Notes under the pieces: generated by a model
Told to the model about the DNA's origin: nothing
Database searches by the model: none
The model's input: only the letters and a program-made list of their open reading frames with translations
Origin: Salicibibacter cibarius
GTDB taxonomy: Bacteria > Bacillota > Bacilli > Bacillales > Marinococcaceae
Direction: 5' to 3'
DNA: 64,000 nt
NCBI RefSeq assembly: GCF_016495725.1
Contig: NZ_CP054705.1
Location: 806,001 to 870,000 of the forward strand
Made by a program: the position numbers and the translations under genes
Shown here: positions 16,792 to 25,862 of the stretch, piece after piece
Position numbering within the stretch: position 1 is the first letter of the stretch
How the letters are laid out: every line of letters starts with the position of its first letter

Positions 16792-17786
16792 GCTAATTTA
16801 TCTCGGTCTTTAGTTCCTGGCGGTTGTTCGAGCCATTGATGTTTAATCATGATATCAGCGCCACTCTTGGCAAACTTGGCATTTTCTAACGATAGTCGTT
16901 CATAATCCGTTACGAGATCGCTTCTTTGACTTGCCGCTGCAGCTGTCGCGTAATTTCCTACACCTGAAGAAATGAGCAGCGACATCAGGAACATCATTAA
17001 TTTGTCGGAAAACGTTGGAGTGGTTGAATCACTGACACCTACATCCGGTAGATGTGAAGCTTCGATTTCATCCTCTAACAGTTTATCGGTAAAAATTTTC
17101 ATGTGTTTTTTTGAGATGTCTTTGCCCCTTAGCATAAAATCTTGAACTTCTTTGTGCGTGGAGCTTTGAGCAAAGGCAATGCACAATTTCATCCCTATAG
17201 AATTCGTGAGAACATTCATGTACAAGTGGGAAATTTCAATGGCGTTTAAAGGGCGCTCATCGTTAAAAGGGTTTAAACCACTCAAGTATCCTTTGCTATC
17301 GACGTAATCAATGCTTTTGGGAACCTCAATATAAGGGTGTTTGCCGGCTATTCCTTTTGCAAGCTCAATGTCGCTTGCTTGATTATAAAGGTTATTTGTT
17401 TCCGATAAAGCTTGTGAAAAATAGGTTCGTATGTCTTCCCGATCACTTACCGAAACAAAGCCACTGTAAGAGAGCATTCCTACTTTTCCCATATGTCTCA
17501 TACAGGATATGCAAAACGTATCTGTAAACAACCATGGCGCGTCCATATCGACGTCTTGTTCACCAAAACCATTCGGGACTGCAAATGATTCATTTTCAAA
17601 AATGGAGCGCAACTGCGTTAAATGCTCGGATGCAATATCATAGGCGTACTGAATAACGGGCTTAATGTCTGAGTCTGAGATGTGTTTGAGCATAAAGCGT
17701 AAGATACATGCGGCCATACTATCATTCATATAGGCTGTCCACAGGGAAGCAATTTCTGCAGATGTTAAATGAGCATTATTTTTCAT
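16770..17786 (-). CDS. DUF3231 family protein
   Basis: 338 residues. The start at 17786 is preferred (GAGGAGGTG at 8 nt) over the in-frame ATG at 17816. The protein is a duplicated helical bundle: two halves each start with an (A/I)EI..L(W/Y)..Y(M/L)N(D/V) pattern (LTSAEIASLWTAYMNDSMA and LNAIEISHLYMNVLTNSIG). This is the tandem ferritin-like layout of DUF3231, found in Bacillaceae and sometimes linked to spores. Function is not known. The gene is monocistronic. Confidence 0.85.
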   Translation of the reverse strand: MKNNAHLTSAEIASLWTAYMNDSMAACILRFMLKHISDSDIKPVIQYAYDIASEHLTQLRSIFENESFAVPNGFGEQDVDMDAPWLFTDTFCISCMRHMGKVGMLSYSGFVSVSDREDIRTYFSQALSETNNLYNQASDIELAKGIAGKHPYIEVPKSIDYVDSKGYLSGLNPFNDERPLNAIEISHLYMNVLTNSIGMKLCIAFAQSSTHKEVQDFMLRGKDISKKHMKIFTDKLLEDEIEASHLPDVGVSDSTTPTFSDKLMMFLMSLLISSGVGNYATAAAASQRSDLVTDYERLSLENAKFAKSGADIMIKHQWLEQPPGTKDRDKLAKNKQEG

Positions 17787-17943
17787 TGGCGCACCTCCTC
17801 GTAGTATAAGTGTCACTCATATCAATTAAATTATGTCTGCCATGTATTTACTTTATCTTGTAAATGGGATTGAATTTGAAAAAAAGGCTAAAATAAATAT
17901 ATACGGAAAAGCATTTGCGCAATTATTAAAAGGAAGGATTTTT

Positions 17944-18069
17944 ATGGAATTCAAACATGTAACGGTTGCCGGAAGGACGTTAGGTAGTCAAATTGCTGGT
18001 ATCGAATCCGCTGAGGGATTCTACAAATATCTAAATCCATCTTACGAAAATGAAGACTTTTTGGAATAG
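17944..18069 (+). CDS. Small protein, 41 residues
   Basis: Starts at ATG 17944 with AAGGAAGG in front and is followed by a strong terminator. It begins MEFKHVTVAGRTLGSQ and ends with an acidic YENEDFLE. The in-frame extension upstream to 17833 lacks a ribosome site. No family is recognised, but the signals support a real short gene. Confidence 0.6.
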   Translation: MEFKHVTVAGRTLGSQIAGIESAEGFYKYLNPSYENEDFLE

Positions 18070-18111
18070 GCATGTAAAGAGTAGGCTCATTAAAAAATTG
18101 TGACAAAAAGA

Positions 18112-18158
18112 AAACAGGCGCTTACCTTATATAAGGACCAGCGCTTGTTTCTTTTTTT
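18112..18158 (+). terminator. Terminator after the 41-residue gene
   Basis: AAACAGGCGCT pairs with AGCGCTTGTTT (one bulge or mismatch), followed by CTTTTTTT. Confidence 0.8.
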
Positions 18159-18240
18159 AAATGTCAATGAAGCGTATAGTCCATCGACATCCAAGTAAAA
18201 CTAAGGATGATAAATGATCATAGGGTCATAGGAGGAAATT

Positions 18241-18819
18241 ATGGAGACAGCATGGCAATCGATCGTAATGGTCATTTCAGGGATATTGCTACTCCGAATC
18301 GCGGGACGCAAATCAATTTCTCAAATGACAATGGCACAAACGGTGGTGATGATCTCCATCGGTTCAATCATTATCGAGCCCATTGTAGAAACGAGTGTTT
18401 GGGAGGCGATGATAGGAGCCGGCATTTTCGTCATAGCACTAATTATTATGGAATATGTTCAGATCAAATTTAATTTTCTTGAAAAAATAATTACTGGAAA
18501 ATCAAAGGTTGTTATTGAAAATGGGGCTCCACATACCGAAAACTTAAAGAAACTTCGTTACACCGTTGACCAACTTGAGATTCAGTTGCGACAACAAGGC
18601 ATTACATCTTTATCGGATGTGAAAACGGCCACTTTAGAACCGAATGGACAATTAGGTTATGAACTTGTTCCGGATGCAAGACCTTTGACAATAAAAGATT
18701 TCAAGCAGCTCTTGCAAATCGAGCAGAATACGGATCCAAATCAACAGGAGGCTCACAATATTTTTGATGAATTATCGGAAAAAGATAAGAAAAATCCGGG
18801 TTCTGTAACATTAAAATAG
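18241..18819 (+). CDS. DUF421 (YetF-like) membrane protein
   Basis: 192 residues with AGGAGG. Two to three membrane helices in the first 75 residues (with RIAGRKSISQMTMAQTVVMISIGS, a DUF421 hallmark), then a cytoplasmic domain with KLRYTVDQLEIQLRQQGI and a LEPNGQLGYE beta hairpin. Relatives in Bacillus (YetF, YdfR, YrbG) include proteins linked to spore germinant receptor function (5AF/2Duf), but the role of this paralogue is open. Stands alone. Confidence 0.85.
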   Translation: METAWQSIVMVISGILLLRIAGRKSISQMTMAQTVVMISIGSIIIEPIVETSVWEAMIGAGIFVIALIIMEYVQIKFNFLEKIITGKSKVVIENGAPHTENLKKLRYTVDQLEIQLRQQGITSLSDVKTATLEPNGQLGYELVPDARPLTIKDFKQLLQIEQNTDPNQQEAHNIFDELSEKDKKNPGSVTLK

Positions 18820-18938
18820 GGAAACAATTTCGTTGGTACAGACGAGTGTAAAATTAAGAATATAGCCGGAATAACTTTTTAGAATATCGACACTTTTCGA
18901 CCGTAATAGATATATAATCTATTACGGGAGGAGAGGAA

Positions 18939-20195
18939 ATGAATGACGAAACAAGAGAAGAGGTATTCTGGATGATTCAGGATTTACACAAGAAAGGATG
19001 GAGTATCACGGCGATTGCGGAAGAAATGCAAGTCAGTTGGCCTACAGCGAAGAAATACACTGAAGAAATACCTAAAAAACAAACGCGGCCAACAAGAAAA
19101 AGCAAGCTCGATCCGCATAAGGACTACTTGGAACAAAGGATTAAAGAAGGCACAACAAACTGCGAGGTTCTTTTTGATGAACTAAGAGAGAGGGGATATA
19201 CCGGGAAAAAGACGATTCTTAAAGATTATATAAAACCATTTCGGAAGGAGCCAGGCAAACAGGGGATTCCCAGATATGAAACGGAACCAGGAGAACAGGC
19301 CCAAGTAGATTGGATGGATTGTGGTATCCGGGAAATGGACGGGGTTCGAAAACGTACATATGGTTTTGTCATAACCATGAGTTATTCCCGAAAACGATAC
19401 CTTTGTTTTACAACGGATATGAAAATGGATACTTTCTTACGATGCATGATGCAAGCCTTTGACTATTACGGTGGTATCCCGCAGAAAATCCTGTTCGACA
19501 ACATGAAAACTGTCGTTCAACAGCGTCTTAAAAAGGAAATTATCCTCACGTCGGAATTTAATGATTTCGCCTTCTACTATGGGTTCAGAGTGGATCTATG
19601 TCAGCCTGGAAAGCCTCGGACTAAAGGGAAAGTTGAAAATTCGGTAAAATATGTCCGGAACAATTTCCTGCAGCGAAGACATGAACCTTCTCTGGAAATT
19701 TGGAACTACGATGCCCTGCAATGGCTAAGTACGGTGGCGAATGCAAATCCTAATCAGACGACTGGAGTAGCACCTGATGAGCGTTTTCAAGAGGAGAGGG
19801 GCAAGCTACAACCCATTACAGGAATAAAACCTTATATCGTCACAAAATGGGAAAAACGCATCGTGCACGACGGTTATATATCCGTTAAATCCAAAAGGTA
19901 CTCGGTTCCCAGCCGGCCTTTATTGAAGGAAGTTCGCATCCGATGGATGGACAGGGAAACCTTTGAAATTTGGGATAATGAACAAAAAATAACGACGTAT
20001 ACCGTCGACACCAATCCGCAAAAAACAGTTGTTTACCGGTCTGAACATCTACCAAAAATAAAAGGAACTCCTGACGAGGGGGATATGGGTTTGGCGACCG
20101 CCCCACACGTTCAGAAAGCTCCCAATGTGGAAGTTCGATCCCTCGATTATTACGAGAATTTAAAAGAGGAGGAATCTACTTTATGCAAGCCATAG
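18939..20195 (+). CDS. istA: IS21 transposase IstA
   Basis: 418 residues, ribosome site GGAGGAGAGG. An N-terminal helix-turn-helix (WSITAIAEEMQVSWPTAKKY, about 26-45) precedes a DDE integrase core; the first Asp is in QAQVDWMDCG (about 123-132), the second in PQKILFDNMKTVV (about 183-195) and the Glu in KPRTKGKVENSVKYVRN (about 226-242). The C-terminal beta-barrel and an acidic end are typical of this branch. It overlaps istB by 13 bp. Confidence 0.95.
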   Translation: MNDETREEVFWMIQDLHKKGWSITAIAEEMQVSWPTAKKYTEEIPKKQTRPTRKSKLDPHKDYLEQRIKEGTTNCEVLFDELRERGYTGKKTILKDYIKPFRKEPGKQGIPRYETEPGEQAQVDWMDCGIREMDGVRKRTYGFVITMSYSRKRYLCFTTDMKMDTFLRCMMQAFDYYGGIPQKILFDNMKTVVQQRLKKEIILTSEFNDFAFYYGFRVDLCQPGKPRTKGKVENSVKYVRNNFLQRRHEPSLEIWNYDALQWLSTVANANPNQTTGVAPDERFQEERGKLQPITGIKPYIVTKWEKRIVHDGYISVKSKRYSVPSRPLLKEVRIRWMDRETFEIWDNEQKITTYTVDTNPQKTVVYRSEHLPKIKGTPDEGDMGLATAPHVQKAPNVEVRSLDYYENLKEEESTLCKP

Positions 20196-20959
20196 ATGAC
20201 CTGCATGAACGTTGTCTACAGCTTGGATGGAAGTCAGTGGCCCAAGACCTTGACGCCATCTTGGAACAAGCTTCTAGTGAAAGTATAACATATGCCGAAT
20301 TTTTAAGCACAATCCTTAACCATGAAGAAGCTTTCAAACAAGAAGCATCTTGGAATCGAAGAATCCAAAAAGCCAAGTTTCCATTTGTGAAATCCTTGAC
20401 GGAATTTGATTTTACGATTCAAACCAGTGTAAGCGAAAAACGTATTCGCGACCTTGTCATGCGTTCCTTTTACCGGGATGGGCACAATCTTTTACTCTTG
20501 GGCCCTCCCGGGGTGGGAAAAACCCATCTGGCCATTGCGATTGCCCTAGAAGCCATTGATCAGGGGGAGACAGCTTTATTTATACGCTCTGATGACTTTA
20601 TAGAGGCCGCAAAGGAAGCTACGGATCGCTATCAAATGAAAAAGTTTCTGCGGCAATATGCTAAGCCCACCGTTCTGGTTATGGATGAACTTGGGTACGC
20701 CCCATTTGACGCCGCGACTGCACAAATTCTGTTTCAGGTGGTTTCAAAACGCTATGAGGAAGGCTCAATCATAATCACGTCCAATAAGTCGTATAGCGAA
20801 TGGGGAGATATGCTTGGCAGCTCTGTATTGGCAACAGCCATTTTGGATAGGCTCTTGCACCATAGTTCCGTGTTCAATATTCGGGGTGATTCCTATCGCC
20901 TTAAAGAGAAAATTCAAGCAGGCGTTGTACCAACACAAACGGAAACGGAGGGGCTATGA
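20183..20959 (+). CDS. istB: IS21 helper ATPase IstB
   Basis: 258 residues, an AAA+ ATPase related to DnaC. Walker A LGPPGVGKTHLA (about 107-118), Walker B VLVMDELGYAPFD (about 163-175), sensor IITSNKSYSEW (about 197-207). It directs target choice together with IstA. Ribosome site GAGGAGG; start inside the end of istA. Confidence 0.95.
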   Translation: MQAIDDLHERCLQLGWKSVAQDLDAILEQASSESITYAEFLSTILNHEEAFKQEASWNRRIQKAKFPFVKSLTEFDFTIQTSVSEKRIRDLVMRSFYRDGHNLLLLGPPGVGKTHLAIAIALEAIDQGETALFIRSDDFIEAAKEATDRYQMKKFLRQYAKPTVLVMDELGYAPFDAATAQILFQVVSKRYEEGSIIITSNKSYSEWGDMLGSSVLATAILDRLLHHSSVFNIRGDSYRLKEKIQAGVVPTQTETEGL

Positions 20960-21177
20960 TGACCAAGTACAGTATGCATTATGATCAGCATCAAGATCAG
21001 TGGTCTGTTGAGTTACAGGGAAGGAAATATTCGCTCCATTGCGGAGAAAGCTTTGAACTATACATTGGTCGAAAATCGATTCCTTGCCGGCTAGAATTAG
21101 CCAACAAATGGTATGTCATTATGGGGGATGTCAATCTAGACTTACGTGAGAGTGATCAGTACATGATTAAGTTGTAG
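20956..21177 (+). CDS. DUF5348 accessory protein of the IS21 element
   Basis: 73 residues, overlapping the istB stop by 4 bp. The body with YDQHQDQWSVELQGRKYSLH and LELANKWYVIMGD is a small beta-rich domain I recall as DUF5348, often found at the end of IS21-type elements in Firmicutes. Role in transposition is unknown. Confidence 0.7.
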   Translation: MMTKYSMHYDQHQDQWSVELQGRKYSLHCGESFELYIGRKSIPCRLELANKWYVIMGDVNLDLRESDQYMIKL

Positions 21178-21213
21178 AGAGGGCACCCACAACCACCCCG
21201 CCAACTAGCGAGA

Positions 21214-21259
21214 AATTTTGGTAAAGGAGGTGGGCTAGCCCACCTCCTTTACCAAAATT
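21214..21259. repeat. Perfect 46-bp palindrome near the right end of the IS21 element
   Basis: Two perfect 23-bp arms meet without a loop at GGGCT/AGCCC (21236/21237). The arm contains AAAGGAGGTGGG, which resembles a strong ribosome site. It follows the last IS gene by 36 bp and lies inside the inverted ends. It may end transcription out of the element or hide ribosome sites; the first is more likely. Confidence 0.85.
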
Positions 21260-21375
21260 CTGGCTATACTCTAAAAAAGTAAACCGGCTATTTTATAAAA
21301 TTTTAAATTGGCCTTGACATCGTTAACTGAGAAAGAAAATATTGAGCCAGAGATCAAGGGATTTGTAATTGTAAA

Positions 21376-21456
21376 AAGGGATTTTCAGATAAAGAGATCA
21401 CTGAGTTGACGGGCATCACTGAAAAAGAGTTGGTTGTATTAAAGGATCGGATATAA
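21376..21456 (+). pseudogene. C-terminal remnant of an Rpn-family nuclease or transposase
   Basis: The frame ending at TAA 21454-21456 reads KGFSDKEITELTGITEKEL and then VVLKDRI. A short helix-turn-helix with this pattern closes Rpn/PD-(D/E)XK recombination-promoting nucleases. The rest is absent; the IS21 end lies 70 bp upstream, so the insertion may have removed it. Confidence 0.55.
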
Positions 21457-21469
21457 ATTAGATTAATTC

Positions 21470-21497
21470 GCTGGCGGTAACATGCCAGCTCTTTTTT
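21470..21497 (+). terminator. Terminator of the Rpn remnant
   Basis: GCTGGC and GCCAGC form a 6-bp stem with an 8-nt loop, followed by TCTTTTTT. Confidence 0.75.
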
Positions 21498-21630
21498 GAT
21501 TTCTTTTGGCTACATAGGGGCAGTCAAAGCAAACCCATCCCATTTGAGGGATAAGGTCAGGTTTGGCGTACCTCTAACTGCAGTTTTCTTCTCATGCACA
21601 AAAAACCACCCAAACGATGAACTACCACGG

Positions 21631-22093
21631 CAACTGAGGACACAACATGCTGTTTTTAACCCCGATCAGTCCTCAGGTGCGATAGATGAGGACTCAAAAG
21701 ATGAATTTTTGGCCTTAGCAGTCCTCAGCTCTGGCATCTGAGGACTCACTATGCAATTTTGGACCCCGATCCAGTCCTCAGGTATGATAGTTGAGGACTC
21801 AAAAGATAAATTTTTGGCCTTAGTAGTCCTCATCTCTGACATCTGAGGACTCACTATGCAATTTTGGGCCCCGGTCAGTCCTCAGGCATGATAGATGAGG
21901 ACTCAAAAGATGAATTTTTGGCCTTAGTAGTCCTCAGCTCTGACATCTGAGGACTCATTATGCAATTTTGGACCCCGATCAGTCCTCAGGCATGATAGTT
22001 GAGGACTCAAAAGATAAATTTTTGGCCTTAACAGTCCTCAGATTTGTCATTTGAGGACACAACATGCTGTTTTTGACCCCGACCAGTCTTCAA
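21631..22093. repeat. Tandem array B, 52-bp hairpin half-units in a 104-bp alternation
   Basis: AGTCCTCA (start of each hairpin) occurs at 21668, 21720, 21773, 21825, 21877, 21929, 21981 and 22033, with a variant at 22085: spacing 52 bp (one 53). Each hairpin is AGTCCTCA, an 11-nt loop, TGAGGACT. Loops alternate between a GGNATGATAG type and a GCTCTGACATC type, and the spacers alternate too (CAAAAGATGAATTTTTGGCC versus CACTATGCAATTTTGG). Both outer edges carry the same variant spacer with ACAACATGCTGTTTTT. The array lies between the IS21 end and the convergent araC-type gene. No protein is likely. Confidence 0.9.
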
Positions 22094-22187
22094 AGGATCG
22101 GGAGATATGTGAATAGGAGTTTCGGAAAGAATTTCTGGTACGTCCACTAGTCCTTTTCAATTATGTAATTATTTATTGTTGATTCAA

Positions 22188-22258
22188 CAAGCTCACCTTT
22201 GTCACAAAAAGGCGAGCTTGTAACCATGAAGGCTGTATCCCAAAAGGGTGCAGCTTCT
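22188..22258. terminator. Two hairpins at the end of the AraC-type gene
   Basis: CAAGCTCACCTT pairs with AAGGCGAGCTTG (one mismatch, 22188-22220). A second hairpin at about 22230-22258 pairs GGCTGTATCCC with GGGTGCAGCTT imperfectly. Both follow the minus-strand gene at 22271. Confidence 0.5.
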
Positions 22259-22270
22259 ATATTCTTTTAA

Positions 22271-23095
22271 CTAATTCTTTTTTTTAACAGGGACCCAAAT
22301 TTCTGTTGAATCGTTGATTCCTCTAACCATTTCAGGAGCTTCAGCTAATTCATAACCAGATGTAGGGAACCACTCGGTATAAATCCGCTCCCATGTTGTT
22401 AGTAATGCCTCCGGCATTTCACCCGTGGCTGTAAATACCGCCCATGTATGGGAAGAAATCTTCAATTGTTCGAATTCCTCGGGACATGGCTTGGTAGTCG
22501 CTGTAGCTATATAGTAATCAACGTCTCCATTCTCTTTGGTCAATGAAACATGTAATATGCCCGAGAACGAGGTATTGTTGTATGGTTCGAGACTTTCCTC
22601 GATCTCTTCGAGGTGCCCCCACAATTTCGGATTAAATTCAGTATCCGTGGCCGCCACTGTTTCTTTTTTTCCTACGACGGCAAAGGCTTCTTTCTCTATA
22701 AATCTGTAGTTCATTTCTACATCTCCCTTAATCGCGATTTGGAAGGTCATCCGCGGGTAAGCTTTTAATGGAACATCAGAATTTTTGGCTGAACTAGGCG
22801 TTACTTCGTGGAGCGCTTGGAATGCCCTTGAAAATGAATCGGGTGAACTGTAACCATACTTAATAGCCACATCGATCACTCTTATTTCACTTTCTTTTAA
22901 ATCAAAAGCAGCTAAGGTCAAACGTCTTCTCCGAACATATTCCGCCAAGGATATCCCAGCTATAAACGAAAACATTCGTTTGAAATGATGCTCGGAAAAA
23001 CAAGCAATCTTTGCAACCTCTTTATAATTGATCTCTTCATTTAAATTGTCTTCGATATAGCTTACCGCTGCGTTCATATTTTCAAGCAAATCCAT
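22271..23095 (-). CDS. AraC-family regulator with GyrI-like effector domain
   Basis: 274 residues. The N-terminal AraC DNA-binding domain has two helix-turn-helix units (EVAKIACFSEHHFKRMFSFIAG and VIDVAIKYGYSSPDSFSRAFQ). After a short linker, residues 125-274 form a GyrI/SOUL-like small-molecule domain (with YYIATATTKPCPEEFE and the terminal EIWVPVKKK). Such proteins act as drug- or stress-responsive activators. A second regulator of the same type starts at 63663 with a very similar N-terminus. Confidence 0.93.
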   Translation of the reverse strand: MDLLENMNAAVSYIEDNLNEEINYKEVAKIACFSEHHFKRMFSFIAGISLAEYVRRRRLTLAAFDLKESEIRVIDVAIKYGYSSPDSFSRAFQALHEVTPSSAKNSDVPLKAYPRMTFQIAIKGDVEMNYRFIEKEAFAVVGKKETVAATDTEFNPKLWGHLEEIEESLEPYNNTSFSGILHVSLTKENGDVDYYIATATTKPCPEEFEQLKISSHTWAVFTATGEMPEALLTTWERIYTEWFPTSGYELAEAPEMVRGINDSTEIWVPVKKKN

Positions 23096-23380
23096 TGGAA
23101 CAACCTCCCTTCACTTTTAAGGATAACAAGATGTTCATGTAATGGTCCGATAAAATCCGTTCAGCTTTGCAGGGTATGGGTTGAGAAGTTTACGCGAGTA
23201 TAAACATGTGGTGATCAAGGATTCTAATGGCGTGTTCTTCGTCAGGGAACGGGTCCTCACGCCTTCATGGTCTTCAGTTCCACATGCAACGAGAACAAAA
23301 AATCCTAAAGTGTATAGGCAATTATTTTTCTAGCTGTATATGATCATTTCACATCTTTATATTACTGGTGTATAAGCATC

Positions 23381-23914
23381 TTATTCATCATCGATTTCAA
23401 AATCAATCGTCTCTGCATCCATATCCCCGCCCATGAGTTCAACACCGTCTGCCATTTCAATCGTCCATTGATTAGCTTCAGCATCATGCTCCAATGTTTT
23501 TATAACGGGAACGTCAAGTTCGTCCACCGGCAAAATTTCACGCAACACTTCAGCGTCCGTAAGATCAGCATCTTCCGGGCGTTCTTCTTCTATTACTTCG
23601 ATATAGGCTACATCCGATGTTTCACCTGGGTAAGGTTCCATGGCATCCCCATACTCGGCATTTACCTTTTCTCCCAGTTCGACATCCTCGGAAAAATCGG
23701 ATAACCAGACCGCATCGTAGTGCTCACCATCATTTGCGGTTGAACTTGCCTCGGTATCCACTACAAGAACTTCCTCGTCATTTTCATCCACCACATACCC
23801 TGAAATCTCAGATGCAGCATTTGATTCACCTTGCTCTTGTTCAGAATTTGATTCTTGAAGTCCGCATCCGGAAAGCATTCCTAAACTTAGGAAGAGCAAC
23901 GGTACGCATTTCAT
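23381..23914 (-). CDS. Acidic lipoprotein, DUF3221-like
   Basis: 177 residues with a GGAG site. A lipobox LSGC gives lipid attachment at Cys17 and display on the outer face of the membrane. The Ser/Glu/Gln-rich linker is followed by ISGYVVDENDEEVLVVDTEA, HYDAVWLSDFSEDVELGEKV and a strongly acidic C-terminus. The fold pattern (oligosaccharide-binding-like barrel) is that of YobA/DUF3221 lipoproteins. A relative lies at 31845-32279 (shared YDxAVWLSxxxD motif). Confidence 0.7.
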   Translation of the reverse strand: MKCVPLLFLSLGMLSGCGLQESNSEQEQGESNAASEISGYVVDENDEEVLVVDTEASSTANDGEHYDAVWLSDFSEDVELGEKVNAEYGDAMEPYPGETSDVAYIEVIEEERPEDADLTDAEVLREILPVDELDVPVIKTLEHDAEANQWTIEMADGVELMGGDMDAETIDFEIDDE

Positions 23915-23942
23915 GATATATACACTCCTTTAAGTGTGTCAT

Positions 23943-24143
23943 TTACGAAAAGTCATCCTTTTGAGCCACTTTTTTGTATCCAGTACCCAACAAAATTAAA
24001 GCTAAAACAAAAAAAGCCATACCAATGAAAAAACCTTGACCTGAATCGAGAAATACCAAGTCAATGAACATACTAATTCCAGCTAGAAAAAAGCTCATTT
24101 TCATTGAAATATTTAAAATGTTATAGAATATAAAGAGGATCAC
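23943..24143 (-). CDS. Small two-span membrane protein, hypothetical
   Basis: Up to 66 residues starting at a GTG at 24143; the true start is uncertain because no clear ribosome site is seen. Two membrane helices (about 8-30 and 38-56) end in a charged KKVAQKDDFS tail. The GTG overlaps the stop of an upstream frame that encodes SRLFKKIFRK at its end, suggesting coupling to a gene that has since decayed (see 24144-24555). Confidence 0.4.
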   Translation of the reverse strand: MILFIFYNILNISMKMSFFLAGISMFIDLVFLDSGQGFFIGMAFFVLALILLGTGYKKVAQKDDFS

Positions 24144-24555
24144 TTCCTAAAAATCTTTTTAAATAGACGAGAAGATTTATGAAAAAGTTGATAGTAAAAT
24201 TCGCTGAAATATTTATCAACGATTACTCTTAGTAAAGCGAACAACGATGCGATGATCAAAATAAAGAAAAGGATAAATATTGCTCTCTCAACTGCGGCCA
24301 TGTATATCACCATACTTCAGAAATTTCACGGAGGCATATGCTAGACGTACCTAGACAGTAGTAACAATAAAATAAAAATAGTCGAAATGGCCACGCTATT
24401 TTCCAATACTATTCGCACGTTGCTCTTTTTGCTTTTTTTGGTCCGCAATCCGATATAAATGCCGATTTAAATCAACAAGCGAAGGCAATTGATTATTAAG
24501 TACGAGACCAACAAGAAAAGTGATCGGGGCATTCTTTGCATGAAGCTGATAGCCA
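24144..24555. other. Region with decayed small minus-strand frames
   Basis: Two gene-like pieces are seen on the minus strand. One starts at ATG 24302 (MAAVERAIFILFFILIIAS) and appears to continue, after a one-base shift near 24240, to a stop at 24140-24142. The other ends at 24396 and reads LPSLVDLNRHLYRIADQKKQ near its end; it is open back into the ATPase gene in another frame and has no start codon. Neither is recognised. Confidence 0.35.
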
Positions 24556-25278
24556 CTAATCTTCTCTGAATAATTCCGAAAGGACCTTTTCTCTGTTTTC
24601 CAAAAAGGCTTTCGTTATTTGATAATGCTCCGTTCCTTCAAATTCAATCTTGGAAATTTGTCCGTAGTCGAATGAAAAGATGTCCGCATAGGGATAGCCT
24701 AATAAAATTGGAGAATGGGTGGAAATGATAAATTGTGCGTCTCCTCCAGAATGTAGGTCATGAATGATTTTCAAGAATGCCAACTGCTTCGTAGGTGACA
24801 AAGCGGCCTCCGGTTCATCCAAAAGATAGATGGCTTTTCCTTGAAAACGATGCAAAAATAATGATAAAAAAGATTCACCATGGGATTGTTGGTGTAAGGA
24901 TCGTCCACCGTAATCTTTAAATCCCACAGTGTCCACATTATCAATATGAGAGGCAAAATTAAAAAAGGATTCTGCCCGCATAAAGAATCCATTTGTTACT
25001 TTTGGCAACCAAGAAAGCCTGATGTATTCACCTAATGCAGCTTCTGATGCGTAAACTTCATACATGTTATGTCTCCCGCCGCCAGCAGTATGAAAATCAC
25101 ACCTGTCAGCAATGGCTTCTAACAACGTAGATTTGCCTGATCCATTTTCCCCAACAAAAAAAGTCACGTTGCTTTCTATATTTAATTCATGTAAGTGTTT
25201 GATAATCGGAATTGAAAAAGGATATTCATGAAATGAAAGGACTTTATCGCGTAAAAGCGATATTCTTTTTAAAAACAT
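24556..25278 (-). CDS. AAA/SMC-type ATPase
   Basis: 240 residues. Walker A VGENGSGKSTLLEA (about 42-55), a signature-like QSHGESFLSLFL (about 131-142), Walker B IYLLDEPEAALSPT (about 149-162) and switch STHSP (about 186-190). This compact ATPase type (AAA_21/AAA_23) occurs alone or with nucleases in defence loci. Here no nuclease partner is evident next to it, although decayed frames follow. The role is unknown. Confidence 0.85.
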   Translation of the reverse strand: MFLKRISLLRDKVLSFHEYPFSIPIIKHLHELNIESNVTFFVGENGSGKSTLLEAIADRCDFHTAGGGRHNMYEVYASEAALGEYIRLSWLPKVTNGFFMRAESFFNFASHIDNVDTVGFKDYGGRSLHQQSHGESFLSLFLHRFQGKAIYLLDEPEAALSPTKQLAFLKIIHDLHSGGDAQFIISTHSPILLGYPYADIFSFDYGQISKIEFEGTEHYQITKAFLENREKVLSELFRED

Positions 25279-25442
25279 TTGTTACCACCTAAGCAAAGCA
25301 TATCATTCCCGGAATTAATTGTTAAAGCATAAATGTGACACGGCACGATTCGGGGACGATGTGAAGATTGTAGACACGAAAATGGTAATGTTAAAATAGA
25401 TAGAATATACTAAATTATCGGCAATGTTTGTGGCGGTGTCTA

Positions 25443-25733
25443 ATGAACAGAAGATTAAAGAAGATTCTTAAGGATCGAATTTTACCTATGGTTTTTATTG
25501 TTCTTACAGCCATTGTTGGTAGTGTTGTGAGTACTGTGGAACAAGCAGACGATATGGATTTGGAGACATTGGATTCGTTAATACCAGTCATTGTAAGAAT
25601 ATCAATCGCATCCGTTTTCTTAATAAAGGTTGTGAAAAGTGTTAAACTGAGAAACAACGTGAGAGTATTTATTTACTCAGCGCTGTTTTTGGCTTTAGTA
25701 GTTTGGTTTTTATCTATGCGTATTCTTTTTTAA
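25443..25733 (+). CDS. Membrane protein, hypothetical
   Basis: 96 residues from ATG 25443. A basic N-terminus (NRRLKKILKDR), then three membrane helices (about 14-32, 50-65, 76-92). The ribosome site (GGCGGTG) is weak. No family is recognised. It is one of the few plus-strand genes in this island of small membrane proteins. Confidence 0.5.
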   Translation: MNRRLKKILKDRILPMVFIVLTAIVGSVVSTVEQADDMDLETLDSLIPVIVRISIASVFLIKVVKSVKLRNNVRVFIYSALFLALVVWFLSMRILF

Positions 25734-25862
25734 CGATCGGGTATCGGAGAAAGGATCCGACTTTTAATGGTTGTGTGAATAACGACTGAGTTTATCAATC
25801 ATCATAAATAAAACTAAATGATTCGTACCCGGAAAGCTTTGGCATCCGGGAAACCGGGAAAG

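Larger units (their letters stand above)
18847..21307. mobile_element. IS21-type insertion sequence
   Basis: Contains istA, istB and a DUF5348-type accessory gene in one direction. Inverted ends are visible: 18862-18887 and the reverse complement of 21266-21291 match at 21 of 26 positions, sharing ATAGCCGG and TTTTTAGA; weaker similarity continues outward to about 18847 and 21307. The exact tips and a target duplication could not be fixed. Confidence 0.85.

Noticed and set aside
18835-21320. Target-site duplication of the IS21 element
   Set aside because: No matching short direct repeat was found beside the inferred ends; the tips are not fixed well enough to decide.
21631-22093. CRISPR array
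   Set aside because: Repeats and spacers both recur; spacers are not unique but alternate between two sequences, and no cas genes are present. The same holds for arrays A1-A3 and C.
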